A stretch of DNA of 64,000 bases from Desulfobacterales bacterium (GCA_026984935.1 JALSRD010000041.1:124001-188000); one strand, 5' to 3'; numbered from the stretch's first letter, positions 17,002-25,400 are shown. Numbers and translations are program-made. Notes: generated by a model not told the origin, from the letters alone.

Positions 17002-17763
17002 TCAGAGGCTTTCGTCACGCAGATGATACCTTCCCAGTTCGATTTCGAAAATGTATTTGTCCCCCCGGTAGTATGAGTACAGGAGCTCAATGGGAATGTT
17101 GTTTTCGTCGAAAGTCAGGCTCTGCATGAAAAAGCCGGCCGATTTAGGGGCCACAGACAGGTAGCCGGCAATTCGCCGGTTCAGATTTACGGCCCGGATG
17201 CTCTGCTCACTGCGTGCCAGCACGACGTTGAACTTTTCGGAAAGCAGCTCGTACATGGATCCGGTGAGGTCATGGCCGAGGATGCCGGCAAACATGTCAG
17301 CCTGCAGAAAACTCTCTTCGTAAATCAGCGGGATGCCGTTTCCAATGCGCAACCGCCGGATGGAAACGACGTGGTTTTGTTCACCCAGCACCAGGGCACG
17401 TGCCACGGGTGCAGGGGCCTTTCCCAGGCCTTTTTTCAGCAGGCGTGTTTTTTCCCGACCGCCGATTTCGCGCAGGTCATCCCGGAAACTGGAGATGCGC
17501 GTCAGTTTGTGGGTCAGCGCCACAGGTTCGGTGGCTGCGACAAATGTACCGGTGCCTCTTTTTTTGACGAGCATGCCCTCGGACACCAACTCGGCAATGG
17601 CCTGACGCAACGTATTGCGATTGACGTCGCACATTCGCGAGAGTTCAATTTCTGAGGGAAGCTTATCTCCGGTTTTAAAGCGGCCGGACTGAATCAGCTC
17701 TTTCAGCCAGCGGCTGATCTGCAGGTATTTGGGGATCGGATTGGCCGGATCGACGATTTTCAA
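17002..17763 (-). CDS. GntR-family regulator with UTRA ligand domain
   Basis: HutC/PhnF-subfamily transcription factor. The N-terminal winged helix is complete (PIPKYLQISRWLKELI, DKLPSEIELSRMCDVNRNTLRQAIAELVSEGMLVKKRGTGTFV). The C-terminal UTRA domain (VVSIRRLRIGNGIPLIYEESFL, ARSEQSIRAVNLN, FFMQSLTFDENNIPIELLYSYYRGDKYIFEIEL) normally binds small organic acids, amino sugars or phosphonates. The start is TTG 17763, with AGAGGA 6 bp upstream. It lies 27 bp after the permease gene, so it is probably co-transcribed with the transporter and autoregulated. Salmonella PhnR, the regulator of 2-aminoethylphosphonate uptake, is of this type. Confidence 0.93.
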   Translation of the reverse strand: MKIVDPANPIPKYLQISRWLKELIQSGRFKTGDKLPSEIELSRMCDVNRNTLRQAIAELVSEGMLVKKRGTGTFVAATEPVALTHKLTRISSFRDDLREIGGREKTRLLKKGLGKAPAPVARALVLGEQNHVVSIRRLRIGNGIPLIYEESFLQADMFAGILGHDLTGSMYELLSEKFNVVLARSEQSIRAVNLNRRIAGYLSVAPKSAGFFMQSLTFDENNIPIELLYSYYRGDKYIFEIELGRYHLRDESL

Positions 17764-17790
17764 AGCGTATCCTCTAGGGACCCTCTCACC

Positions 17791-19506
17791 CTATGCATCT
17801 ACGGGTACCAGGGAGGAGGTCTGCCTCCCGATTTTTTTAGATACGAAGTGCAGGATGCCGAGCATCACCAGTACAATGGCGATAATGCAGGTGCACATGG
17901 CATTCGCACTGGCGGTCCAGCCGTCATTGTCCAGCATGATGATTTCAATGGCCGCCAGGTGCACCGAAGCGGATACCAGAAAAATAACGGCGCTGATGGT
18001 CGTCATGGAGCGCATGAAAAAGTACAGAAAGTTCTGGAAAAATGCAACCTTGGAAAGCGGGAAGATGATTTTGAAAAACGTCCGCAGGCTGTCTCCGCCC
18101 AAACTGATGGATGCTTCCTCGATGGACGGATCGATGTTCCGCAAACTGGATATGTTCGACAGAATGCCCAGCGTGAAATTCGAGATAATGACGCAGATAA
18201 CGACGATCCAGGGGGTGCCGTAGAAAACGTAGTACGGTTTGTTGAAGGCCAGGATATATCCCAGGCCCATGACCAGCCCGGGGATGGCCGCCGGCATGAC
18301 CGAAAGCAGGTACAGCGGCTGCTTGAGGAAGGGCCGCCGGGTTTCCATGACATAGCCGGCCACCAAGGTGATAAAGGCGCCACCGAGACCCACTACCAGG
18401 GCAATCCACAGGCTTGTCCAGATGGCCGAATAGCCGCCGATGGAAGGAAAATGATAGTGCGCCAGCGTCAGGGTCCAGTCGTAGGGCCAGGTCTTGACGA
18501 AAGAGCCGATGATTACGGTGGCGAATACGACGATAATGGAAAACGAAAGCAGCGAACAGTACGACAGAAAGGCGCTTTTTTTAAACGGCCGGGAGGGCGG
18601 GATAACCGGTTTGGCAGCCCCGCTGATCATGGAGAACGTTTTGCGCGAAATATAGTAGTTGAGCATAAAAGCCATCAGCGAGGGCACCAGCAGAATAATG
18701 CTGATGGTCGCGCCCAGATCAAAACGATACAGGTTGGTCACCTGGGCGTAGATTTCGGTGGCCAGCACGTTGTAGTTGCCGCCGATGACCACCGGGTTTC
18801 CGAAATCCGTAATCGTCAGGTTGAACGTCAGTGCGGCGGCGCTGAAAATCCCGTACTTGGCTGATGGCAGAGTAATACGCGTAAAGACCTTGAAGGGCGA
18901 TGCCCCCAGGCTTTCGGCCGCTTCGTCCAGACGAATGTCCACGGCGGAAAGGGTGGTGAACAATATGACAAAAGCATGCGGCAGGCAGTAAAGCACTTCC
19001 GATACGATGATGCCCACCGGCCCGTAGATGTTCCAATTCGTATGCAGCAGGTGTGCGGTGACGATGCCGTTGCGCCCGAACAGGTAGATCAAGGCCAGGG
19101 CTTGCATGATGGAAGGCGCCACCAGCGGCATCATGATGAGGTTGCGGAAAAACGTTTTCCCGGGAATCGTGGTGCGCGTCAGGGCGTAGGCGAAAAAGAA
19201 TATGACGACGGTAACGATCAGCGTGGTGGCGACCGAAACGTACAGGCTGTGCCACAGCGCATTCAAGGTGTAGGAAGTGGTGAAGTACTTGTGAAAATTG
19301 ATCAGTGTAAAGTTGTGCAGCGCAAAGTGTCCGCCCTTGAAAAAACTGAGCCGCAAAATAGAAGTAAGCGGAAAGAGCATGAAAAAACCCAGCAGCAGGA
19401 GGATGAAAATCGTGACTGCCGGTATGACGAAACGGTCCGTTTCCAGGCGGCCGGCCGGAACGGCGTATGTTTCCGGAGCATCGGGTTCAGCAGTAGGGGT
19501 ATCCAT
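17791..19506 (-). CDS. ABC transporter permease, fused two-domain type (AEP or sugar-phosphate family)
   Basis: Inner-membrane protein of about 571 residues with two complete BPD_transp_1 permease domains and about 12 membrane segments. Both EAA loops are visible: EAAESLGASPFKVFTRITLP at about 210 and EEASISLGGDSLRTFFKIIFP at about 485. A single chain with both permease halves is typical of PhnU-type putative 2-aminoethylphosphonate transporters and of AfuB/FbpB-type systems. ATG 19506 and TTG 19512 are both possible starts; AGGAAG lies upstream. It pairs with the ATPase and binding-protein genes on the same strand. Confidence 0.9.
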   Translation of the reverse strand: MDTPTAEPDAPETYAVPAGRLETDRFVIPAVTIFILLLLGFFMLFPLTSILRLSFFKGGHFALHNFTLINFHKYFTTSYTLNALWHSLYVSVATTLIVTVVIFFFAYALTRTTIPGKTFFRNLIMMPLVAPSIMQALALIYLFGRNGIVTAHLLHTNWNIYGPVGIIVSEVLYCLPHAFVILFTTLSAVDIRLDEAAESLGASPFKVFTRITLPSAKYGIFSAAALTFNLTITDFGNPVVIGGNYNVLATEIYAQVTNLYRFDLGATISIILLVPSLMAFMLNYYISRKTFSMISGAAKPVIPPSRPFKKSAFLSYCSLLSFSIIVVFATVIIGSFVKTWPYDWTLTLAHYHFPSIGGYSAIWTSLWIALVVGLGGAFITLVAGYVMETRRPFLKQPLYLLSVMPAAIPGLVMGLGYILAFNKPYYVFYGTPWIVVICVIISNFTLGILSNISSLRNIDPSIEEASISLGGDSLRTFFKIIFPLSKVAFFQNFLYFFMRSMTTISAVIFLVSASVHLAAIEIIMLDNDGWTASANAMCTCIIAIVLVMLGILHFVSKKIGRQTSSLVPVDA

Positions 19507-19667
19507 GGGCAAATTCAGTTCTTCCTGAGTTCTTGATTGGCAAATGCAGGGGGATTTTTCGCTGTTTCAGCGCCCGCTGCCGGCAAGATGCAGTGGCTGC
19601 TGATCAACCGCTTCATCTCATTTGCCGGTGCTGCAACGGCGAATGGATCTTCCCCGCGCGTTGTGCG

Positions 19668-20756
19668 TTAAATCAGTTTTTTGAACATTTCCGAATACAC
19701 GTGAAAAGCATCCGGCGGAAAATACAGCTTCAGTTTGTCGCCGCGCCGGATTCCTGTTTTTTCGAAGCGTTTTTCGGTGATTTCCACCAGCATCTCCTCG
19801 CCGTCCAGGAAAAAAGTCAGACGCACGACCGGGCCCAGAAAGTTTACGACCTCGACGCTTACCTCAACGATATTGGCGGCCTCACAGTCATCGGCGTCGA
19901 TGGTGACACCGACGATTTCAATGTTCTCCGGCCGGATGGCAAGATACACGTTGTCACCGGGAAGCTCAGCCGCCGCCGGGACCCGAAACGCGATTTGGCC
20001 GAATTTTACCCGGCCGTCGGTTTTGCGGGCCGCCATAAAGTTGGAGGTCCCCACAAACTCGGCGATGAAGCTGCTTTTCGGGTTTTTGTAGATTTCCCAG
20101 GGCGAGCCGACCTGCCGGAACTGCCCGTCACGCATGATCACCACACGGTCGGCCATGGCCAGCGCCTCTTCCTGGTCGTGCGTGACGTAGATCATAGTAA
20201 TCCCGAGTTCGTGCTGCAGGCGTTTGATCACCGTGCGCAGACGGATACGGATTTTCGCATCCAGCGCGCTCAGCGGCTCATCCAGCAGCAGCACACTGGG
20301 CTTGATGGCCAGTGCCCTTCCCAGAGCCACACGCTGCTGCTGTCCGCCGCTCAGCTGAGAAGGGTAGTGTCCGTGCCAGCCGGACAGGCCCATAAGCTTC
20401 AGGATGTCCTCCACCCGGCGGTCAATTTCATCTTTGGGCATTTTGCGCATTTTAAGCCCGAACGCGATATTCTGTTTGACCGTCATGTTCGGAAACAGGG
20501 CATAGGACTGAAAAACGATGCCGAATTCGCGCTTCTGCGGAATGACATCATTGATCACACGACCGTTGTAGATGATATTGCCGGAGGTGAGCTGTTCGAA
20601 TCCGGTGATGATGCGCAAAAGGGTGGTCTTGCCGCATCCTGAAGGCCCCAGAAAACAAACGAATTCGCCGGGTTCAATGGTTAGGTTGACCTGATCCAGC
20701 GCCACCAGTGAACCGAAATGCTTGCTGATGTTGTCGATGACCAGTTCTTTGGACAT
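19668..20756 (-). CDS. ABC transporter ATP-binding protein (AEP, sugar-phosphate or iron family)
   Basis: Import ATPase of 362 residues with Walker A GPSGCGKTT, Q-loop FQSYALFPNMTV, signature LSGGQQQRVALGRAL, Walker B LLLDEPLSALD and the switch histidine in YVTHDQEEALAMAD. The C-terminal TOBE-like domain (YLAIRPENIEIVG) is that of the PotA/FbpC/PhnT group. Start taken at the internal ATG (MSKELVIDN), as the upstream ATG at 20786 has no binding site; GGAGAAG lies 13 bp away, so either remains possible. The 160-bp gap to the permease gene holds nothing recognisable. Confidence 0.92.
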   Translation of the reverse strand: MSKELVIDNISKHFGSLVALDQVNLTIEPGEFVCFLGPSGCGKTTLLRIITGFEQLTSGNIIYNGRVINDVIPQKREFGIVFQSYALFPNMTVKQNIAFGLKMRKMPKDEIDRRVEDILKLMGLSGWHGHYPSQLSGGQQQRVALGRALAIKPSVLLLDEPLSALDAKIRIRLRTVIKRLQHELGITMIYVTHDQEEALAMADRVVIMRDGQFRQVGSPWEIYKNPKSSFIAEFVGTSNFMAARKTDGRVKFGQIAFRVPAAAELPGDNVYLAIRPENIEIVGVTIDADDCEAANIVEVSVEVVNFLGPVVRLTFFLDGEEMLVEITEKRFEKTGIRRGDKLKLYFPPDAFHVYSEMFKKLI

Positions 20757-20832
20757 TTGTCGGTGTTTCTTCTCCTGGGTATGCATCCATTGCGGAACGT
20801 ACGCGCCACAATCGGATTTGGTGGCAGTTTAG

Positions 20833-20844
20833 TTGTATAGACAA
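20833..20844 (-). promoter_or_regulatory. Candidate GntR operator upstream of the ATPase gene
   Basis: TTGTATAGACAA is an imperfect palindrome sharing TGTATAGACA with the site on the transaldolase promoter. It lies 77 bp upstream of the ATPase start and just after the hairpin that follows the binding-protein gene, so it could control a secondary transcript for ATPase, permease and gntR. No convincing -35/-10 pair was identified around it. Confidence 0.5.
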
Positions 20845-20870
20845 TTGAAATATCAAAAAAACGGCGGCAA

Positions 20871-20911
20871 GACCCCACCGGGCGGGACCAGCCCCGCGGG
20901 CCGGTGGCGTC
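20871..20911 (-). terminator. Intercistronic hairpin after the binding-protein gene
   Basis: Read on the minus strand GACGCCACCGG pairs with CCGGTGGGGTC (10 of 11 positions) and the loop contains a further GCGGG/CCCGC stem. A run of eight T follows about 10 bases later. Such hairpins commonly attenuate transcription so that the periplasmic binding protein is made in excess over the membrane components. Confidence 0.6.
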
Positions 20912-20936
20912 TCACCGGCGCCTGTTGAAAGAAAGT

Positions 20937-21965
20937 TTACTTCAAAAAGTGCTGCTGCCAGACTTCCAGGATCTTCGGCCGGTTTTTGGACTGCCACGGA
21001 AAATCCATGGGCGCCAGTTTGATCGAGCTTAACGCCGGCAGGTCTTTTGGTCCGGGGATGCCGGGATAGGTGACCCCGAGTTTGAATTTGGCGTAGCGCT
21101 GCATGGCGCTTTTGCTGATGGCCCAGTTCAGGAATTTTTTGGCGGCGGCTTCGTGTTTTGCACCCGCCAGCAGTGCGTTGGCCTCCAGTTCATAGCCGGC
21201 ACCTTCTTCCGGCAACACCATGACCACCGGGAACCCCTTTTTCTTGAGCGAAGAATAGACAAAGGCAAAAGAACAGCCGATGGCGTATTCACCGGCGGCG
21301 GTCAGCTTGGCCGGCTTGGAGCCGCTTTTGATGTACTGGCCCATATTCTTGTCCAGCTTGTCCAGAAAGCCCCAGGCTTTGTTCTGCGCAACGGGTTTGT
21401 TTTTGTACTGCTTGTCAAACATTTCCAGCAGGCTGGCGACCTGCAGAAAACCCGTGCCCGAACTGGCCGGGTTGGGCATGATCAAGAGGCCTTTGTAGGC
21501 CGGATTGAGCAGGTCTTTCCAACCCTTGGGCATGGGCAGATTTTTAGCTTTGATAACTTTGGTGTTGATGACAAAGGCCGCGGCGTAAAGGTCCATGGCA
21601 GTCCAGTAGCCTTTGGGATCCTTGAAGTGTGCCGGAATTTTGTCCCATCCGGTGGGCTTGTAAGGTTTCAGCATTTTCTTGGGAACGAACCCGGCCATGT
21701 TGGTGACGGCCCAGCCCCAGATGCAATCGGCTTGCGGATTGTCCTTTTCCGCCATCATGCGTGCACCTAGCTCGCCGGTTGACAGACGGATGGCCTGGAT
21801 GTCCAGGTCGGGAAGCTCTTTTTTGGCGAAGTTGAGATAGTCGACGATTTCCTCGTTTTCCAGTGAGGTGTAAACGACCACCTTCTGTTTGGCCATGGCG
21901 GACCCGGCAAACAGCAGTGCCAGCAATCCGATTCCAACAAATAGTGCAGCGGTTTTTTTCATCAT
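20937..21965 (-). CDS. Periplasmic solute-binding protein (AEP or sugar-phosphate family)
   Basis: Class II periplasmic binding protein of 342 residues with a signal peptide (MMKKTAALFVGIGLLALLFAGSAMA) cut before KQKVVVYTSLENEE. The KVVVYTS start, RLSTGELGARMMAE, ADCIWGW, YWTAMDLYAAAFVINT and PNPASSGTGFLQV are features of the iron(III)/2-aminoethylphosphonate/hexose-phosphate group (FbpA, PhnS, AfuA). GGAGGCACG precedes the ATG. First gene of the transport operon. The iron-ligand tyrosine pair typical of FbpA is not evident, favouring an organic phosphate or similar ligand, but this is inference. Confidence 0.9.
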   Translation of the reverse strand: MMKKTAALFVGIGLLALLFAGSAMAKQKVVVYTSLENEEIVDYLNFAKKELPDLDIQAIRLSTGELGARMMAEKDNPQADCIWGWAVTNMAGFVPKKMLKPYKPTGWDKIPAHFKDPKGYWTAMDLYAAAFVINTKVIKAKNLPMPKGWKDLLNPAYKGLLIMPNPASSGTGFLQVASLLEMFDKQYKNKPVAQNKAWGFLDKLDKNMGQYIKSGSKPAKLTAAGEYAIGCSFAFVYSSLKKKGFPVVMVLPEEGAGYELEANALLAGAKHEAAAKKFLNWAISKSAMQRYAKFKLGVTYPGIPGPKDLPALSSIKLAPMDFPWQSKNRPKILEVWQQHFLK

Positions 21966-22331
21966 CGTGCCTCCTTTTCTCGGGTTGCATTTCCTGGGCC
22001 ACCAAGGCCCCTGTCAATTCCCAGCCCACCGATAGCTGGAAAAATAGAATTGCGGTTTCAGCTTGTCAAGAAATTTCGACGCTGCATCGGTTTGCCGCCC
22101 TTGTCCCACAGACGCTTCTTTTGCAGTGTCCAAAGCGTTGTTGGAAAACTATAGCGTCCGGAAAGCTTGTCTTTGCGTGATATCTGCGCTATGGATGTGC
22201 GGGATTGCCTGGGCCCTGCGCAGAACAGAGGGTTCGTTTTGTGCGTGCTGCGATTCTGCTGCCATACACCGCGGACTGCCAAGCTCCCCCCTGTTCCCTG
22301 ATTTTCCATTTGCAAACGGAGAAAACGCTCC
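21966..22331. other. Divergent intergenic region
   Basis: This 366-bp spacer separates the minus-strand transport operon from the plus-strand small gene. A possible -35 TTGACA on the minus strand lies about 50 bp upstream of the binding-protein start, but the -10 is poor. No copy of the TGTATAGACA motif was found here. The ORFs spanning it are chance frames. Confidence 0.4.
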
Positions 22332-22580
22332 ATGAAACGTTCCGCAGATACCATCGTTGTCAATGCCACCGTTGAGATGACCACCGCATCTCTGAGAACG
22401 GTCGTCGCAAAGGCCAAGCAACTGGCCGGCCGGGACCAAAGGGGTCGTTACCGGGTCGACACCGCCGATGTTGTCAACCGTATGATTTCACGGTTTTTGC
22501 TTGAAAAAGATTTTGAATCCTTCGTCCAAAACACCGAGAACTACAAGAGCATCATTGTACCCGGCAAGATGGTCTGCTGA
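22332..22580 (+). CDS. Small protein of unknown function (82 aa)
   Basis: Not recognised. The ORF begins MKRSADTIVVNATVEMTTASLRTVV, contains a charged helical centre (KQLAGRDQRGRYRVDTADVVNRMISRFL) and ends with FESFVQNTENYKSIIVPGKMVC. No signal peptide or membrane segment. ACGGAGA lies about 9 bp upstream of ATG. Residue composition is balanced, unlike the surrounding shadow frames, which supports translation. It stands alone between two minus-strand operons, 27 bp from the convergent HAD gene. Confidence 0.7.
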   Translation: MKRSADTIVVNATVEMTTASLRTVVAKAKQLAGRDQRGRYRVDTADVVNRMISRFLLEKDFESFVQNTENYKSIIVPGKMVC

Positions 22581-22606
22581 TACCGCCTAAAACACGCCCA
22601 GTCGAG

Positions 22607-23602
22607 TTAGAGAAGCAGCGCCGCCAATTCGTCGGCGGTTTCAATGATGTGGTCCGCCCCGGCCAGCGCAAGGTCGTTGCGCAGTGTTTCCCTGTCCGGC
22701 GAGGCGGCCAGTAGCCCGATACTCTCGTAAGGCGTGCGTGCGGCTTTAGCCGCCGCCACGTCGTCGGGAAGATCCCCGATGTAAAAGCGTTTTGCAACAC
22801 GATCCGCGACCTGCCCGGCGATGGTCTCCAGCATGTAGGGCGATGGCTTACAAAAAGAAATTTTTCTGCCCGTACGGCGGTAGACCTCGGCTGTATGGCG
22901 CAGGCAGTCGTCCAGCGTCAGGACAGTCGCAAACAGCGCCCGTACGCCAAAACGCTTCAGGGCGTACCGGGCTTCGGAAGCCGGGCGGCCGGTTGCCACC
23001 GCCAGTACGTGCCGGGCGGCCAGCTTTTCGAGCAGTCCTCTTTCGATGAGCGGCGTCTCGTTGGTGATCAGGCCGCGGCCGCTGATCATCTGAGGCCGAA
23101 GACCGTAGGTTGCGGTAAAAAGTTTCCCTCCCAGATAGATCTCCTGGAAAATCTGCTTGATCACGTTGCCGCTGCCCACGTCATTCTCATAGAGACTGTC
23201 GACGAAACGATCTTTTGCGCTGCCGACTGCCGCCAGCAGTGTCGAAAGGGGATGCGCATGCTGTGTCAGAAAGCGTCCCAGTTTCGCAACGTTGCATCGT
23301 GCAAGGGTTTCCCGGTAGCGCTGCCAGGGATCTGCGGCACGGCTCGGGCCCTCCGGCAGTTCGACCTGCGTGAAGAGCAGCGTAATCACCCGCCATGTCA
23401 GATCCCAGTCATTGTTCAGTCCCCCGCTTTGTTTGACCGCGGCCAGATCGGAAAGCGAAAACAGTGGCTGCGGCAGATTGTGGGCGGCGGACGCCGGCGC
23501 CAAAAAACACGCGGCCGCGTGGCGTACGGCTTCGCGGTAGGAGCCGCCGACGTCGACCAAAACGCCGTCCATGTCGAACACGATCAGGGAGTTGCGCACC
23601 AT
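22607..23602 (-). CDS. HAD-family hydrolase (subfamily IA, TIGR01548-like)
   Basis: Soluble phosphatase-like protein of 331 residues. HAD motif I is IVFDMDGVLVDV (nucleophile Asp and acid Asp two residues on), motif II is VATGRP, the motif III Lys is in CKPSPYML and motif IV is FYIGDLPDDVAAA. The SYREAV and NNDWDLT blocks after motif I are typical of the TIGR01548 group, but this protein has about 100 extra residues in the cap (PSRAADPWQRYRETLARC onwards). The substrate is unknown; the true phosphonoacetaldehyde hydrolase cap lysine motif was not seen. It lies alone between the small gene and the phosphate transport pair. Confidence 0.85.
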   Translation of the reverse strand: MVRNSLIVFDMDGVLVDVGGSYREAVRHAAACFLAPASAAHNLPQPLFSLSDLAAVKQSGGLNNDWDLTWRVITLLFTQVELPEGPSRAADPWQRYRETLARCNVAKLGRFLTQHAHPLSTLLAAVGSAKDRFVDSLYENDVGSGNVIKQIFQEIYLGGKLFTATYGLRPQMISGRGLITNETPLIERGLLEKLAARHVLAVATGRPASEARYALKRFGVRALFATVLTLDDCLRHTAEVYRRTGRKISFCKPSPYMLETIAGQVADRVAKRFYIGDLPDDVAAAKAARTPYESIGLLAASPDRETLRNDLALAGADHIIETADELAALLL

Positions 23603-23704
23603 TTTGGTTTCGTCTCAATCAAGCCCCGATAGTTTCAGGCTACAAGACTTCCGACTTCGCTCTCGTCTACATGAAGCATCCATGCCGCGCCTTTAAAAAC
23701 CGGC

Positions 23705-24649
23705 TCAGATCGGCGGCACGTATTGCAGGTGCGACACAAAATTGATGGCCATGGAGAAAAAACAGGCAATCAGCGGCGTCATCACCCATGCCAGCAGGAT
23801 ATTCTTCAGCGTGCGGCGGTTGACCGTGTTGACGCCCTTGACCAGCCCGATACCCAGTACGCCGCCGATCACCGCCTGGGAGGTGGACACCGGCACGCCG
23901 ACCAGGGTGTAGATGTGCACGGTGATTCCCAACGCCAGTACGACCATCAGCGAGGAGAAGGGGTCGAGCGTCACCAGTTTTTTGCCCACCGTTTCCATGA
24001 CCGGACGGCTGAAAGTGACGATGCCCAGTGCGATGCTGATGCCGCCGATCAAAGTGGCGCTAAACACGGTGATCATGCCGGCGGCCACGAAAACAGCGGT
24101 CACATTGGCCACGTTGTTGGCGCCCAGCGCGTAGGCGCCGTAGGATCCGGCCACCAGCATGCAGGCCCGGATCAGGGCATCGGACTGGAACATGTTCAAC
24201 CGGGAGCGGTTCAGCAGATATCCCAAGCTGCGGTAAAGCACCAGCGTGATCGCTGCCGCACCCAGTGGCGTACCCACCCAGCAGGTGACGACTTTTCCCA
24301 ATCCCGTCAGGTTGAGCTGGCCATTCAGCAGACCGATGCCGATGATGGCGCCCACCACGGCCTGCGAAGTGGAAACCGGCTGACTTAAAAGCGTCATGAG
24401 GGTCACGGTCAGTGCCGCGGCCAAAGAGGCCGTGACGGCCTGATCGAGACGCATGTGCGTGAGGCCGGCCAGCGTCCGAATGCCGGCCTGGCCGGAGATT
24501 ACGGCACCGGCCACGACAAAGAGGGCACCCAGCGCGGCGGCCGTCCAGAACCTGACCATACGCGAGGTCACGGCCGTGCCGAACACGTTGGCCGCATCGT
24601 TGGCACCCAGCGACCATCCCAGGAAAATCCCCCCCAACAGGTGAAACAT
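23705..24649 (-). CDS. PiT-family inorganic phosphate transporter
   Basis: Inner-membrane phosphate:cation symporter of about 314 residues. Both inverted-repeat signatures are present: GANDAANVFGTAV near residue 17 and GANNVANVTAVFV near residue 175, each with its paired VPVSTSQAVIGG or QPVSTSQAVVGA segment. About nine hydrophobic segments. The start ATG overlaps the stop of the PhoU-like gene (TGATG), so translation is coupled. With the ABC system upstream this gives the region a phosphorus-uptake flavour. Confidence 0.94.
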   Translation of the reverse strand: MFHLLGGIFLGWSLGANDAANVFGTAVTSRMVRFWTAAALGALFVVAGAVISGQAGIRTLAGLTHMRLDQAVTASLAAALTVTLMTLLSQPVSTSQAVVGAIIGIGLLNGQLNLTGLGKVVTCWVGTPLGAAAITLVLYRSLGYLLNRSRLNMFQSDALIRACMLVAGSYGAYALGANNVANVTAVFVAAGMITVFSATLIGGISIALGIVTFSRPVMETVGKKLVTLDPFSSLMVVLALGITVHIYTLVGVPVSTSQAVIGGVLGIGLVKGVNTVNRRTLKNILLAWVMTPLIACFFSMAINFVSHLQYVPPI

Positions 24650-25314
24650 CACAGTCGCCTTTTCATGCTGATGATGTTGATGCGCCGGGATACACGGTCG
24701 GCCTGGTCCGAAATGTTGCCGATCTCCACGATCAGTTCCTTGAGCTGCAGCTTGAGAAAGGGGTCCAGGTCGGAGTCGAACAGCTTGGTGATCATGGTCC
24801 TTTCAAAGTGGTCACAATGGCTCTCGTTGGTATCGATGGTTTTCATCAGTGCACGGATGCCGTCTTTTTGCTGCATCAGAGCGGTTACCTGCTTTACATT
24901 CAGTTCACAGCATTCGATGCTGATCCGGATGAGCTCTTTGACATCCGGGATCAGAAAGTTGGGTATATGCAGCTCCTGGGTCTGAATCATGTACAGCACG
25001 TGTTCGAAGAAATGCGGGATCTGGTCGATGGATTCCAGCAGGCCCATGATGTCGCCCCGTGAATCGGGAATCAGTGCTTTGCTGTACATCAGAGATTTAA
25101 TCTCCTCGCGGATGTCGTCGGCCTTGGATTCAAACTTATGGGTCTGGGAAATCAAAAAATCAATGGTTTCCCCACGCGGGCTTTTCAGGCAGGCTTGAAA
25201 AGCCTCCAGAAATTTTTCCTGCGTGACAGTAAAGGTTTTCAGGTATTCGTTGATCAGGACTTCGACCTGGTGTTCTTTTTTGAATAGAAAACTCAAAATT
25301 CCCAATGACTTCAT
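24649..25314 (-). CDS. PhoU-like DUF47 protein (TIGR00153), PiT partner
   Basis: Cytoplasmic all-helical protein of 221 residues in the DUF47/PhoU-like family that commonly precedes PiT genes. MKSLGILSFLFKKEHQVEVLINEYL, SQTHKFESKADDIREEIKSLM and a second E-x-x-HCDHFERTMITKLFD region give the two three-helix, metal-binding halves. ATG 25314 is preferred to the TTG of the ORF track; GGGTGA lies about 9 bp upstream. Presumed role is to modulate the adjacent transporter. Confidence 0.93.
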   Translation of the reverse strand: MKSLGILSFLFKKEHQVEVLINEYLKTFTVTQEKFLEAFQACLKSPRGETIDFLISQTHKFESKADDIREEIKSLMYSKALIPDSRGDIMGLLESIDQIPHFFEHVLYMIQTQELHIPNFLIPDVKELIRISIECCELNVKQVTALMQQKDGIRALMKTIDTNESHCDHFERTMITKLFDSDLDPFLKLQLKELIVEIGNISDQADRVSRRINIISMKRRL

Positions 25315-25371
25315 GACGGATTCACCCAACCTTGATTGTGAAAAAAGATGCGCCGATAATGCGCAGTATGT

Positions 25372-25400
25372 TTTTAAAGGATTGCGCTGTCATCTGTCAA
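25372..25400 (-). promoter_or_regulatory. Putative promoter of the phoU-like/pit operon
   Basis: On the minus strand TTGACA is followed after 17 bp by TTAAAA, about 58 bp before the start codon. The -35 is perfect and the -10 is weak. No Pho box was recognised. A short palindrome with T-run (ATCTAG-TCCT-CTAGAT, 25409-25424) lies just beyond it. Confidence 0.45.

Noticed and set aside
17848-18864. 338-residue ORF opposite the permease gene
   Set aside because: Rich in His, Asp, Gly and Gln with no hydrophobic core, and exactly antisense to a clear permease; a shadow of its codon pattern.
19533-20642. 369-residue plus-strand ORF opposite the ABC ATPase gene
   Set aside because: Antisense to all the ATPase motifs and without family features.
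22607-23602. Phosphonoacetaldehyde hydrolase (PhnX)
   Set aside because: The gene is near a putative phosphonate importer, but the cap lacks the Schiff-base lysine motif and the sequence instead fits the TIGR01548 group.
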